NCBI GenBank assembly: GCA_003611805.1
Contig: RAYM01000010.1
Coordinates: 186,001-250,000, forward strand
Source of the DNA: a bacterium 1xD42-87
GTDB taxonomy: Bacteria > Bacillota > Clostridia > Lachnospirales > Lachnospiraceae
Direction: 5' to 3'
Length of the DNA stretch: 64,000 nt
In this document: positions 42,527-51,361 of the stretch, in pieces
Layout of the letters: the number at the start of each line of letters is the position of its first letter
How positions within the stretch are numbered: the stretch's first letter is position 1
The notes under the pieces: model-generated
Databases searched by the model: none
What the model was told of the DNA's origin: nothing
Seen by the model: the letters and a program-made list of their open reading frames with translations, nothing else
Program-made: the position numbers and the translations under genes

Positions 42527-43042
42527 ATGTTTGAGAAGGGAGAACTGATCATGTGCGGCGGACACGGTGTCTGTCGCGTTATTGACATTACGGGGAATCC
42601 GATTGACAGGTCGGATTCAAAGAAAAAGTATTATGTGCTGGAGCCAGTTTTTGAGAAAACCAGTACGATTTATACGCCTGTGGACAATGAAAAGATTGTC
42701 ATGCGCAGGATTATGAACAGGGAAGAGGCGGAGAAGCTGATTGCGCATATCGAGGAGATCGATACCGTGTGGGTTCAGGAGGAGAAACGCAGGGAGCAGA
42801 CTTACAAGGAGGCGATCCGTACCTACGATTCCCGGAGTCTTGTGCAGATCATCAAGACGCTTTACCAACGGAAGAGGAGCCGTATCAATGAAGGCAAGAA
42901 AGTTCTTTCTTCTGATGAACAATATCTGCATAAGGCGGAAGAACTGCTTTACAGCGAAATGTCTCTGGCGCTCTCCATACCGAAGGACGAGGTGGAGTCT
43001 TATATAGCTAAGGCGGTGGACAAGCGGAAAGTTACGGTATAA
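42527..43042 (+). CDS. carD: CarD family transcriptional regulator
   Basis: A 171-aa RNA polymerase-binding protein. The N-terminal 60 residues form the Tudor-like RNAP interaction domain (FEKGELIMCGGHGVCRVIDI, YYVLEPVF, TIYTPVDN). The C-terminal part is a helical DNA-binding domain (RSLVQIIKTLYQRKRSRINE, LLYSEMSLALSIPKDEVESY). CarD stabilises open complexes, typically at rRNA and stress promoters. TGGAGGG precedes ATG 42527. It is followed by a clear terminator, so the gene is probably monocistronic. Confidence 0.9.
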   Translation: MFEKGELIMCGGHGVCRVIDITGNPIDRSDSKKKYYVLEPVFEKTSTIYTPVDNEKIVMRRIMNREEAEKLIAHIEEIDTVWVQEEKRREQTYKEAIRTYDSRSLVQIIKTLYQRKRSRINEGKKVLSSDEQYLHKAEELLYSEMSLALSIPKDEVESYIAKAVDKRKVTV

Positions 43043-43060
43043 AGATTAGGAAGCAGAAGG

Positions 43061-43092
43061 GCAGAAGACGAAAGTTTTCTGCTCTTTCTTTA
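43061..43092 (+). terminator. Intrinsic terminator after carD
   Basis: GCAGAAGAC (43061-43069), a GAAA tetraloop and GTTTTCTGC (43074-43082) form a 9-bp stem with one G-U pair, followed by TCTTTCTTT. Confidence 0.85.
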
Positions 43093-43236
43093 TATAATAG
43101 GAAATTGCGAGACCGCGAATCCGGTCCCGGGAGTTAATTACGCAGGCATTTACTCCGTGGCACCTTTTGGCGGGCGGCAGCGTGTTATAAGTAGAAGCTT
43201 CAAAAACGATCCATGGATTGGGAAAGGTGAAAATTT

Positions 43237-43692
43237 ATGACAATAGAGGAAGTGGTGACAAAATACAGTCCCATGCTCTACAGGATCTGTGTGGTTATGC
43301 TCGGCAACGAGGCGGACGCGCAGGATGCGGTGCAGGATACGATTTGCAGATACCTGGAATGCAGGAAAGAATTTCGGGACGGGGAACATGAAAAGGCATG
43401 GCTGATCAAGGTAGCCCAAAACCGGTGCCGCGATATGCGGCGGTTTCAGATGAGGCATCCGCAGGTGGCGATTGACGAGATCACGGCGAGCTATGAAAAT
43501 CCCGAATACAGTCAGGTGCTGGCGGAACTGGTAGCTCTGCCCCTCCCGGTAAAGGCGGCGGTGTATCTGCATTATATAGAAGGATATAAAACCGCAGAAG
43601 TGTCGGAAATACTTGGAATTTCCGTTAATGCGGTGAAAAAACGTCTGCAGAGAGGACGGAAACTGCTTCGTCTGCGGCTGGAGGAAGAGTGA
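43237..43692 (+). CDS. ECF RNA polymerase sigma factor (second)
   Basis: A 151-aa ECF sigma factor. Region 2 is MLYRICVVMLGNEADAQDAV, then QDTICRYLE and WLIKVAQNRCRDMRR. Region 4 is LPLPVKAAVYLHYIEGYKTA, then EILGISVNAVKKRLQRGRK. The ATG follows GGGAAAGGTG. The stop overlaps the next ATG as TGATG, so its membrane partner is made in a coupled way. No recognisable ECF promoter was found upstream, so autoregulation cannot be claimed as for the copy at 23022. Confidence 0.9.
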   Translation: MTIEEVVTKYSPMLYRICVVMLGNEADAQDAVQDTICRYLECRKEFRDGEHEKAWLIKVAQNRCRDMRRFQMRHPQVAIDEITASYENPEYSQVLAELVALPLPVKAAVYLHYIEGYKTAEVSEILGISVNAVKKRLQRGRKLLRLRLEEE

Positions 43693-44972
43693 TGTACGCG
43701 GCTGCAGATCGTGCGGAGGAAGGGACGGATGAAGATGGAAGGGAAGAGGAAGGGAGACGGCATATGAATATAATGGACTTGAAAAATGCGGTGAACGGGA
43801 TAGGCTTTGAGGAAGAGAAACAGAGACAGATGATTCTGGAGATAGGAGCGAAGAAGAAAACGCACGGATATATGAGAGCCCTGCGGCCGGCCGCAGCCGT
43901 AATTGTCTGCATTGTGGCAGTAGGGATTCTTAGTGTGCCTGTGCGGGCGGTGGTAAATTCTCTGGTGCAGGAGAGGATGGAGAGTCTGCAGGAGGAAGAG
44001 GTTGCCCGGATTAGCAATCAGATACAGGAACAGCAGACCGAGGCGAACAGCTTCACAAGAGAGTATACAGAGGGGGAAAAGGAGCGCAGAGGAGAACTCT
44101 ATGCAAAGTATCTCGACGGTCTTTTTCCGACAGGCGAGCTGACACTGGTGGATAGCGAGGAGGAGGCCAAAGAGCACGAGTTTTGTTTTCTGACGACTAC
44201 GGGCGTCTTTTATCTGCCGGCGAACAGGGAATTGACGGACGAAGAGATTCTTCAAAAGATTGACTTTGAGAGAAAGCAGGACTATGCCTTGCAGGAGCAG
44301 AACGCCGAAGAAATTGCCCGGAGAAAGGCGGCGGAGAAAGAGCAGATCAAAGAGGTGGTTGCATCCGGCGGCATTACGGAAGAGCAGGCGGTGGAGACTG
44401 CGACAGGATATCTGCAGCAGGTGTTCGGGCTTGACGGGAGCGGCATGGAGTTAAATCACTATTATAATGAGTCTGCTGTGGAACCGGTAATCGATGCAAA
44501 CACATACTGCGTGAACTGGAGCGATTATGGAAATTACCGATATTATTATTTCCATATTGACGCGCTGGACGGCACATTGCGTTCCCTGTCGTACAGCCAC
44601 GATATCCAGGAAGCCGAGGCGGTCAGGCCCGCTGTTTCAGAGGCGTCGGGAAAAATTGCCAATATCAAGAGACAGGCGCAGGACTTTTTGGAGGAAAAGC
44701 TGAAAATCCGGGGAAGCTATAAAGAAGTGAAGAGTTATTACAGGGTGAACGTTACGGATAAAATGGTGAGCAGGCTGGTTGATGTCCTGTTTGTCGGGGA
44801 GGACGGCGCGTCGTATCTGGTGGCGTGCAGATGGAACGGGGAAGCGGACGATTTCTCGGTGACGACGAAGGAGGACTATGAGGAGCGGCTTCGGGAAGAG
44901 GTGGAACTAAGTATTTATTATTATGAAACAAGGGAAGAAAGAGAAGTAGAGATTGAGATCGTGGAAAACTAA
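43692..44972 (+). CDS. Membrane protein, probable anti-sigma partner
   Basis: A 426-aa protein with an acidic N-terminus, one membrane helix (AAAVIVCIVAVGILSVPVRA, about 58-77), and a coiled-coil-prone, Glu-rich extracytoplasmic part (VQERMESLQEEEVARISNQI). The rest is a beta-rich C-terminal domain with no clear family match. Position directly behind an ECF sigma gene, with TGATG overlap and GGAGGAAG inside the sigma gene, marks it as the likely anti-sigma factor. An internal start at MNIMDLKNAV is also possible. Confidence 0.7.
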   Translation: MYAAADRAEEGTDEDGREEEGRRHMNIMDLKNAVNGIGFEEEKQRQMILEIGAKKKTHGYMRALRPAAAVIVCIVAVGILSVPVRAVVNSLVQERMESLQEEEVARISNQIQEQQTEANSFTREYTEGEKERRGELYAKYLDGLFPTGELTLVDSEEEAKEHEFCFLTTTGVFYLPANRELTDEEILQKIDFERKQDYALQEQNAEEIARRKAAEKEQIKEVVASGGITEEQAVETATGYLQQVFGLDGSGMELNHYYNESAVEPVIDANTYCVNWSDYGNYRYYYFHIDALDGTLRSLSYSHDIQEAEAVRPAVSEASGKIANIKRQAQDFLEEKLKIRGSYKEVKSYYRVNVTDKMVSRLVDVLFVGEDGASYLVACRWNGEADDFSVTTKEDYEERLREEVELSIYYYETREEREVEIEIVEN

Positions 44973-44993
44973 AAAGACAGATGGCATAAAGAA

Positions 44994-45019
44994 ACCGGGT
45001 GCTTGTACACCCGGTTTTG
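44994..45019 (+). terminator. Intrinsic terminator after anti-sigma gene
   Basis: ACCGGGTG (44994-45001) pairs with CACCCGGT (45008-45015) around a 6-base loop and is followed by TTT. It faces the converging ComFB-like gene, and the A-rich left flank could serve that strand too. Confidence 0.8.
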
Positions 45020-45038
45020 GCTTATGGGCCAGATCAAA

Positions 45039-45308
45039 TCAGTCATGCTGCGGATGTGAGCCGATTTTATTGATCGCGGACATCACGGTAGTCAGAATCT
45101 CTACCTCAGCCTGTGGCTGGTAATTGTTTAATTTCTGAAAAAGCGCTCCAGTATTTGTACGTACATACTGGGGCGAAAGTCTGTTCAGCGCATAGGACAT
45201 CATGTCCAATTTGCAGTTATCACAGGAACAAATCTCGGGCATCGTGGGCAGCAGTTTATTGAGCTGATATTCCACGGCATCCTCCATGATATTTTTTAAG
45301 CCTTCCAT
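45039..45308 (-). CDS. ComFB-like protein (89 aa)
   Basis: A small cytoplasmic protein of the late-competence ComFB family. It has the conserved start LKNIMEDAVEYQLNKLL, a likely zinc-binding CSCDNC motif (residues 28-33), and DMMSYALNRLSPQYV with TNTGALFQK. GAGGGAGG lies before the ATG at 45308. ComFB proteins have been linked to competence in Bacillus and to nucleotide signalling elsewhere. The role in anaerobes is unclear. Confidence 0.85.
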   Translation of the reverse strand: MEGLKNIMEDAVEYQLNKLLPTMPEICSCDNCKLDMMSYALNRLSPQYVRTNTGALFQKLNNYQPQAEVEILTTVMSAINKIGSHPQHD

Positions 45309-45522
45309 TCCGAACCTCCCTCATTAAGCTACACAATTTTATATTAGTACAAATTTCCTAAAGAATCAATTACTATTTTATAGAATATTGGTGAATAGAG
45401 AAGAATTTGCACATTTTGTGAAAAATTACCCATGCTTGCTTTTTTTTGAAAGAATGGTATTATAAATTCGGTATCTTTTGCTGTGCCTTTAAAACGAGGT
45501 ATCAATAATACGGGGGGAAAGT

Positions 45523-46371
45523 ATGGAAATAATTTTAGACGTGATACACGATACTTATATAGACAGTCTCAGGATTCTGCCGTTTTTGTTTCTGGCTTAT
45601 CTGGCAATGGAATGTCTGGAGCATTGGACAGGTGGCAGAATGCAGGCGATTGTCAGGAAATCGGGAAAGGCGGGACCGGCGATTGGCGGTATTCTGGGCA
45701 TTTTTCCGCAGTGCGGGTTTTCCGCGGCGGCAGCAAATCTCTATGCGGGCAGGATTATTACCTTGGGGACCCTTATGGCGGTGTTTTTGTCCACTTCCGA
45801 TGAAATGCTGCCCATAATGATTTCCGAAAATGTAGGGATTTCCATGATCGGAAAGATTCTGCTGATCAAAGTACTTTTTGCGCTGGCGGCGGGATTTCTC
45901 GTGGATGTGCTGTTTCGAAAGAAGGAGGAGCCGCAGATCGGGCATCTGTGCGAACGGCAGCACTGCCATTGTGAAAGGGGCATCTGGCGGTCGGCTTTCA
46001 GCCATACATGGAGAATCTTCTTATATATAATATTGGTTTCCCTGATTTTGAACTTTGTGATTGCGCTGATCGGTGAGGAGACGCTGGCGGCAGTGGTTTT
46101 AAATAGACCTGCGCTCAGCCTGTTTGTATCGGCTCTTGTGGGCATGATCCCGAACTGTGCTTCCTCTGTTGTGCTGACGCAGCTTTATCTGGGCGGCGTG
46201 CTGGGCGCCGGGGCACTGATGGCCGGACTCTTGTCGGGTTCTGGGGTGGGTTTTCTTGTGCTGCTTCGGGTGAATGAGAACAGGAAGGAAAATCTGCGGA
46301 TATTCGGGCTTTTGTATGTGCTCGGCGTGGTCGGCGGCGCGCTGGTAGAATTGTTGGGGGTTGGATTTTGA
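45523..46371 (+). CDS. ArsP_2-type permease (putative manganese/arsenic transporter)
   Basis: A 282-aa membrane protein with about eight hydrophobic helices. The family marks are two internal repeats with related half-motifs: GIFPQCGFSAAAANLYAGR in the first half and GMIPNCASSVVLTQLYLGG in the second. A short His/Cys-rich cytoplasmic loop, CERQHCHCERG, sits between the halves and could bind metal. The family is annotated as a putative manganese transporter or arsenic efflux protein without firm biochemistry. CGGGGGG precedes the ATG. A -10-like TATTAT lies about 70 bp upstream. Confidence 0.75.
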   Translation: MEIILDVIHDTYIDSLRILPFLFLAYLAMECLEHWTGGRMQAIVRKSGKAGPAIGGILGIFPQCGFSAAAANLYAGRIITLGTLMAVFLSTSDEMLPIMISENVGISMIGKILLIKVLFALAAGFLVDVLFRKKEEPQIGHLCERQHCHCERGIWRSAFSHTWRIFLYIILVSLILNFVIALIGEETLAAVVLNRPALSLFVSALVGMIPNCASSVVLTQLYLGGVLGAGALMAGLLSGSGVGFLVLLRVNENRKENLRIFGLLYVLGVVGGALVELLGVGF

Positions 46372-46397
46372 TTTAGAGGGGGTCGAGCTGAGAGGAT

Positions 46398-46445
46398 AAA
46401 AAAAGAACCGTCCCCAGAGCTCTTGCGTCTCCAAAAACAGTTCTT
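46398..46445 (-). terminator. Probable terminator of tRNA-Lys
   Basis: On the minus strand AAGAAC (46445-46440) and GTTCTT (46408-46403) can close a loop, followed by a run of T (46402-46398). The stem is short, but its position right after the tRNA and the clean T-run support the call. Confidence 0.55.
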
Positions 46446-46450
46446 CCAAG

Positions 46451-46523
46451 TGCACCGCCAGGGGCTCGAACCCTGGACACCCTGATTAAGAGTCAGGTGC
46501 TCTACCAACTGAGCTAGCGGTGC
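46451..46523 (-). tRNA. trnK: tRNA-Lys (anticodon CTT)
   Basis: The minus strand folds as a complete 73-nt cloverleaf. The acceptor is GCACCGC/GCGGTGC, the D arm GCTC...GAGC, the anticodon stem CCTGA/TCAGG with loop CTCTTAA (anticodon CTT), and the T arm CAGGG-TTCGAGC-CCCTG. The discriminator is A. The CCA end is not encoded. A consensus-spaced promoter lies 55 bp upstream. Confidence 0.97.
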
Positions 46524-46577
46524 ATGTCCTCTTCTGTGTTAAGATTCAATGCTTTGCATTCAATCAACGCAAAAATT

Positions 46578-46606
46578 ATTATAGTATAATGTTTTCCGTA
46601 ATGCAA
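46578..46606 (-). promoter_or_regulatory. Promoter of tRNA-Lys
   Basis: On the minus strand TTGCAT (46606-46601), a 17-bp spacer and TATAAT (46583-46578). Confidence 0.8.
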
Positions 46607-46756
46607 GTATTTTTTTAAATAATTTTTAAGAATATTTAAAAATTTTTTAGTATTTGCATTTAGCAGGCTGAGATGATACATTATTCACAGATTTAAACGA
46701 CTGGTTTATGCAGCTTTAGTAACCACAGGGTATGGGCGGCGGAAGGGAGAGATTTT

Positions 46757-47521
46757 ATGATCTTTGAGAGTCATGCGCATTATGATGACGAGGACTTTGA
46801 TGCGGACAGGGAGGAGATGCTCGCTTCGCTGGCGGCGCACGGGATCGGCACGGTGGTCAATATCGGCGCCAGTCTGGCAGGGAGCGAGGCGACGGTGAAG
46901 CTGGCGGAACAGTATCCTTTTATATATGGGGCGGTGGGCGTGCATCCCAGCGAGGTGGAGGAGCTTACGGAGGAAGGTGTGGAGCGGCTGCGTGCGTGGT
47001 GCAGCCACGAGAAGATCGTTGCGGTGGGCGAGACGGGGCTGGATTATCATTATCCTGAGCCAGCGGTATCTGTGCAGAAAGAGTGGTTTGCCAGACAGCT
47101 TGTACTTGCGGGGGAGGTAAAGCTTCCCGTGATTATCCATTCCAGAGAGGCGGCGAAGGATACGCTGGACATCATGCAGGCGCATCGCGCGGGGGACATC
47201 GGCGGCGTGGTGCACTGCTTTTCCTATGCGAAGGAGATGGCGCGGGAATATCTGAACATGGATTTCTATTTTGGCATTGGCGGCGTGATCACCTTTAAAA
47301 ACGCGAAGAAGCTGAAAGAGGCGGTGCAGTATATTCCGATGGATAAGATTCTCCTTGAGACGGACAGTCCCTATCTTTCGCCGGAACCGCACCGGGGAGA
47401 GCGAAATTCCTCGTTGAATCTGCCATTTGTGGCGGAAGCGATTGCGGAACTTAAGGGGATTTCCAGCGAGGAAGTGGTGGAAACCACTGAGAGGAACGCG
47501 AGAAGGCTGTTCGGTTTATGA
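46757..47521 (+). CDS. tatD: TatD-family metal-dependent hydrolase
   Basis: A 254-aa TIM-barrel nuclease (3'-5' exonuclease family). Metal ligands are ESHAHYDDEDFD at the N-terminus, GETGLDYHY, VIIHSREAAKDTLDI, VVHCFSYAKEMA and LLETDSPYLSPEPHRG near the end. The protein is of normal length. The ATG follows GGGAGAG. In many Firmicutes tatD is followed by rnmV and then ksgA; here ksgA follows directly, without rnmV. Confidence 0.93.
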   Translation: MIFESHAHYDDEDFDADREEMLASLAAHGIGTVVNIGASLAGSEATVKLAEQYPFIYGAVGVHPSEVEELTEEGVERLRAWCSHEKIVAVGETGLDYHYPEPAVSVQKEWFARQLVLAGEVKLPVIIHSREAAKDTLDIMQAHRAGDIGGVVHCFSYAKEMAREYLNMDFYFGIGGVITFKNAKKLKEAVQYIPMDKILLETDSPYLSPEPHRGERNSSLNLPFVAEAIAELKGISSEEVVETTERNARRLFGL

Positions 47522-47647
47522 GGGCATTGAAGGAGATACAGGGCTCGGAGCTGCCGCGAGGGATATAAGAGGGAAGGACGTGACGTGAAGCAGCCGCGAG
47601 GGAAAAGCTGGCGGCTGCCGGAATGCGGAAACAGAGGAAGGCGGGTC

Positions 47648-48514
47648 ATGGCAGACTTAGGAAATTTTACAAATACATCGGAGATAATTAAGAAATATCA
47701 GTTTCATATGCAGAAGAAATACGGGCAGAATTTTCTGATCGACGGCAATATTCTCGCAAAAATTGTGGAGGCGGCACAGATCACAAAAGAAGACTGCGTG
47801 CTGGAGATCGGGCCGGGGATTGGCACGATGACGCAATATCTTGCGGAGGCGGCGGGCCGGGTTGTGGCAGTGGAAATTGACAGGGAACTCATACCGATTC
47901 TGGAAGAAACGCTGTCCCCCTATAATAATGTCGCAGTGATGTGTGCGGATATTCTGAAAGTGGATCTTGCCGCGCTGGTAAGGGAGAACGGCGGACGTCC
48001 TATCAAGGTGGTGGCAAACCTCCCCTATTATATTACGACGCCGATCATTATGGCGCTCTTTGAGAGCCGGGTGCCTCTTGCGAGTATTACGGTCATGGTA
48101 CAGAGCGAGGTGGCGGACCGTATGCAGACGGGACCGGGCTCTAAGGATTACGGGGCTTTGTCGTTGGCGGTGCAGTATTATGCGAAGCCGGAGATTGTTG
48201 CGAGAGTGCCGGCGTCCTGCTTCCTGCCCCGTCCCAACGTGGACAGCACGGTGGTGCGGCTGACGAAATATGAGAAGCCGTTGGTGGAAGCGGCTGACGA
48301 AGCGTTTCTGTTCGCTGTCATTCGGGCGTCTTTTAACCAGAGGCGGAAAACACTGGCAAACGGTCTCGCCAACGCGGGAGGATTGGGTGTGTCGAGAGTA
48401 CAGGTGGAGGCGGTTCTGGAAGAGATGGGCCTTTCCTCAATGGTGCGCGGGGAAACGTTTACTTTAGAACAGTTTGCAGAATTATCTAACCGCCTTCTGC
48501 AGATGAGAAAGTGA
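47648..48514 (+). CDS. rsmA: 16S rRNA dimethyladenosine transferase
   Basis: A 288-aa SAM-dependent enzyme (KsgA) that dimethylates two adjacent adenines near the 3' end of 16S rRNA during small-subunit assembly. Motifs are KKYGQNFLID, the SAM loop LEIGPGIGTMTQYL, VEIDREL, the catalytic NLPYYITTPI, and FNQRRKTLANGL in the C-terminal domain. ATG 47648 is preceded by AGGAAGGCGGG. The frame is open from 47585 but begins in low-quality sequence with a direct repeat (GCCGCGAGGGA at about 47551 and 47593). Confidence 0.95.
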   Translation: MADLGNFTNTSEIIKKYQFHMQKKYGQNFLIDGNILAKIVEAAQITKEDCVLEIGPGIGTMTQYLAEAAGRVVAVEIDRELIPILEETLSPYNNVAVMCADILKVDLAALVRENGGRPIKVVANLPYYITTPIIMALFESRVPLASITVMVQSEVADRMQTGPGSKDYGALSLAVQYYAKPEIVARVPASCFLPRPNVDSTVVRLTKYEKPLVEAADEAFLFAVIRASFNQRRKTLANGLANAGGLGVSRVQVEAVLEEMGLSSMVRGETFTLEQFAELSNRLLQMRK

Positions 48515-48608
48515 GGGGCGTCTTTTATTTAAATACAAGATAAGGGAATTTTTTCAGCATATAGTTCCATATATTGGGAGAAGAGGTGCTTTTTTTCGAC
48601 GGAATTTG

Positions 48609-48637
48609 TTTACATTGATAAGGGACTATGGTAAACT
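48609..48637 (+). promoter_or_regulatory. Promoter of TPR/AAA-like gene
   Basis: TTTACA (48609-48614), a 17-bp spacer and TAAACT (48632-48637). The two boxes are themselves part of the inverted repeat GTTTAC/GTAAAC. Confidence 0.6.
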
Positions 48638-48704
48638 AAAACCGATAATAGGGTCATTGTGTAAACGGATAAAACAGTAAAAGTACGTTGATGAGGTGGG
48701 CACC

Positions 48705-51308
48705 TTGGATAAGTTTGAATACAAAGCAAGCGCAGACGAGATCAAAGCGCTTATAGCAGAGGGAGAGTATGCGGAAGCGGCGAAGATTGCTGATAAAATT
48801 GACTGGCGCAGGGTCAGAAGCGTGATGATGCTCTGTACAATCAGTGATCTGTATAAGATCAACAGACGATTTCAGGAGAGCAAGGACATTCTGCTCCTTG
48901 CCTATGAAAAGCACCCTACGGGCAGGCTGATTATTTATTCCCTGTGCGAGCTTTGCATTAAGATGGGAGAGTACGATCAGGCAAGCGAATATTATAAGGA
49001 ATTTGTGCAGATTGCGCCGAGAGATACGGGGCGCTATGTTTTACAGTACCGCCTTTATGAGGCGCTGGATGTCAGTATAGAAGAGCGGATCGCGATTTTG
49101 GAGGAGTTTAAAAAACGGGAGCCGCGAGAGAAATGGGTGTACGAGCTGGCTTATCTTTATCACCGCATCGGTCTTACCACGAAATGCGTGGAGGAGTGCG
49201 ATGAGATGTTCCTCTGGTTTGGAGAGGGGAGATATGTGATCAAGGCGCTTGAGTTAAAGGCGCTGCATCAGCCGCTCAGCCCGGAGCAGCAGGAGAAGTA
49301 TGACGCATACATAGAGGGAAGAAGCGCCGGGGAAAATGTGGACGAGGAGCTGGAAGTGGAGGAGCAGCCTGACGAGAGCGCTGAGGATGTGCAGGCACTG
49401 GAAGAGACCGACTACGGCGAAACCGGGTTTTACGGGGAAGAGGAGGACGTGCTGGCAGCTCCCACCACAGAACTGCCTGAGGTCAAGCCGGTGGATGTGG
49501 GGCAGTATAATACCATAAATCTGCAGATGGCGCTGGCGGAGAGCATGAAGGAGGTTCTCGACGACGGGGATGATGTTTCCCGCGGCGTGCAGGAGTCAGA
49601 GGACGAGGCGGACATGTCAGAAGACATGGGAGAATTTGAGGAGACTGCGGATTTTTCGGGGGATGCGGAGGAAACCGCATCGGAGGAGACATATGAAGCC
49701 GGGGAAGCGGAAACCTTTGAAGAGCCGGAAGTTCCGATAAAAAACGAACCGATACCTTTCGAGGAACCGAGAGAACGGAAACCCCAGCCTTCCATTACAG
49801 ATACGATTATTGCGCCGCTTCTGGAGGAAACGGCGAAGCTGCCCAATATAAACGCCCTGAATGAAGAAGAATTGCAGACGGCAAGCGAGGAGATCGTGCA
49901 GGATGACACGGTGGCATTCGACGCACAGAAAATCATAGAGGAAATGACAAGAGAGGCGGAGAGGCTGCAGGCAAGAGCGATCAGAGAGCAGGCGCTGGCG
50001 GCGTCCAAGCCCACGGAATACGATAAATATCTGGCGCAGGAGTATGACGGGCAGATTAGTTTCGTACTGCCTGACGCGGAAAAGGTGGAGAAGCAGATTA
50101 CCGGTCAGCTCAGCATCGACGATATTATGGCTGAGTGGGAACAGCTCAAAAAGGATAATCAGGAGAAACGGATGGAGGATGTCCGTCAGCATATTATGGC
50201 ACAGACGGGCAGCCTGTTTGCAAACTTCGACGAAGCTACGAAGAACGGCCTTCTGGAAGAGCTGGAAAAAGCCTTTATGGCGGCAATTATGAAGGAATCC
50301 AGTAAAAATCCGCATGTGAAGAAAGTGGTTTTCCCGGATGATATGCCGGAACGGGAAGTTTCGGTTAAGAAGGCGGAGCCTGCTCCTGCGAGGAAGGAGG
50401 AGCCGGAGCCGGTTCGGGAGCCGGAAGATACGGACACTTTGGAAGACGCGGATACCAAGGAGACCGATGTACAGAAACCCGCGGGGAAGCCTGCGAGGGA
50501 AGCTGCCCCCGCACAGGAGGCAGGGGAGGCGGATTCCGGGGAAGAAACCGCGAAGGACAGGGAACTCAGCCCGGAAGAGCAGGAGCTTTTCGGGAAGTTT
50601 GTGCATCAGCGTAAATCCAAGAAACAGCTGATCCATGTGCTGGACAACATGAGTCTGGCGTCCTGCACGGGTAATATCATTATTACCGGGGAGGAGGAGG
50701 TTACTACAATATCCTTGGCGAAAGCGCTGATCAGGGAAATGCAGTACAATGACAGCAATTTCTCCGGGAAGGTGGCAAAGATTGAAGGGCACGTCCTGAA
50801 TAAGAAGGATGTGGAGGCGACTTTCTCCAAAATGGATAATGGCGCACTGATTATTGTAGAGGCGGCGAAGCTGAAAGCGGCTACCGTGGCGTCCATGGTT
50901 AAGGTGCTTGAGAAAGAGAATATGGGGCTTCTGGCGCTGCTTGTAGGAACGAAGACTGAGTTGAATGAGCTGCTTTCCAAACACAGCGCGTTGGCAAACA
51001 GCTTCAATCTGCGCGTGGATATTGAGCCCCTCGATAATGAAGCATTGGTTGCCTACGCGAAACAGTATGCGGAAGAGATGGAGTATTCCATTGATGAATT
51101 TGGTATTCTTGCGCTTCATACGAGGATTGCGGATCGACAGACGAGCGACCATGAAGTGACGCTCTCCGAGGTAAAAGATCTGGTGGACGAGGCGATCGAG
51201 TACGCCAATAAAAAAACGCCGAAACATTTTATGGATATTTTGCTCGCAAAGAGGTATGATGAAGAGGACATGATTATACTGCGGGAGAAAGACTTCATGC
51301 ATTACTAA
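48705..51308 (+). CDS. TPR protein with acidic linker and degenerate AAA+ domain
   Basis: An 867-aa cytoplasmic protein. Residues 1-200 contain TPR-like helical repeats (LIIYSLCELCIKMGEYDQAS, then EYYKEFVQIAP). Residues 210-620 are a long, highly acidic, probably disordered linker with short helices. Residues 625-860 resemble an AAA+ module of the SpoVK/CbbX type with lid helices, but the Walker A position reads NIIITGEEEVTTISLAKAL (no GK[ST]) and the Walker B position GALIIVEAAKL. ATP hydrolysis is therefore unlikely. AGGTGG lies 5 bases before the TTG chosen as start (a GTG at 48696 is possible). Function unknown; a scaffold role is plausible. Confidence 0.7.
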   Translation: MDKFEYKASADEIKALIAEGEYAEAAKIADKIDWRRVRSVMMLCTISDLYKINRRFQESKDILLLAYEKHPTGRLIIYSLCELCIKMGEYDQASEYYKEFVQIAPRDTGRYVLQYRLYEALDVSIEERIAILEEFKKREPREKWVYELAYLYHRIGLTTKCVEECDEMFLWFGEGRYVIKALELKALHQPLSPEQQEKYDAYIEGRSAGENVDEELEVEEQPDESAEDVQALEETDYGETGFYGEEEDVLAAPTTELPEVKPVDVGQYNTINLQMALAESMKEVLDDGDDVSRGVQESEDEADMSEDMGEFEETADFSGDAEETASEETYEAGEAETFEEPEVPIKNEPIPFEEPRERKPQPSITDTIIAPLLEETAKLPNINALNEEELQTASEEIVQDDTVAFDAQKIIEEMTREAERLQARAIREQALAASKPTEYDKYLAQEYDGQISFVLPDAEKVEKQITGQLSIDDIMAEWEQLKKDNQEKRMEDVRQHIMAQTGSLFANFDEATKNGLLEELEKAFMAAIMKESSKNPHVKKVVFPDDMPEREVSVKKAEPAPARKEEPEPVREPEDTDTLEDADTKETDVQKPAGKPAREAAPAQEAGEADSGEETAKDRELSPEEQELFGKFVHQRKSKKQLIHVLDNMSLASCTGNIIITGEEEVTTISLAKALIREMQYNDSNFSGKVAKIEGHVLNKKDVEATFSKMDNGALIIVEAAKLKAATVASMVKVLEKENMGLLALLVGTKTELNELLSKHSALANSFNLRVDIEPLDNEALVAYAKQYAEEMEYSIDEFGILALHTRIADRQTSDHEVTLSEVKDLVDEAIEYANKKTPKHFMDILLAKRYDEEDMIILREKDFMHY

Positions 51309-51361
51309 AATAAAGCAGTTTATTCTAGTCTCTCATGCAATAAAAAACAGGGGGTTAGGTT

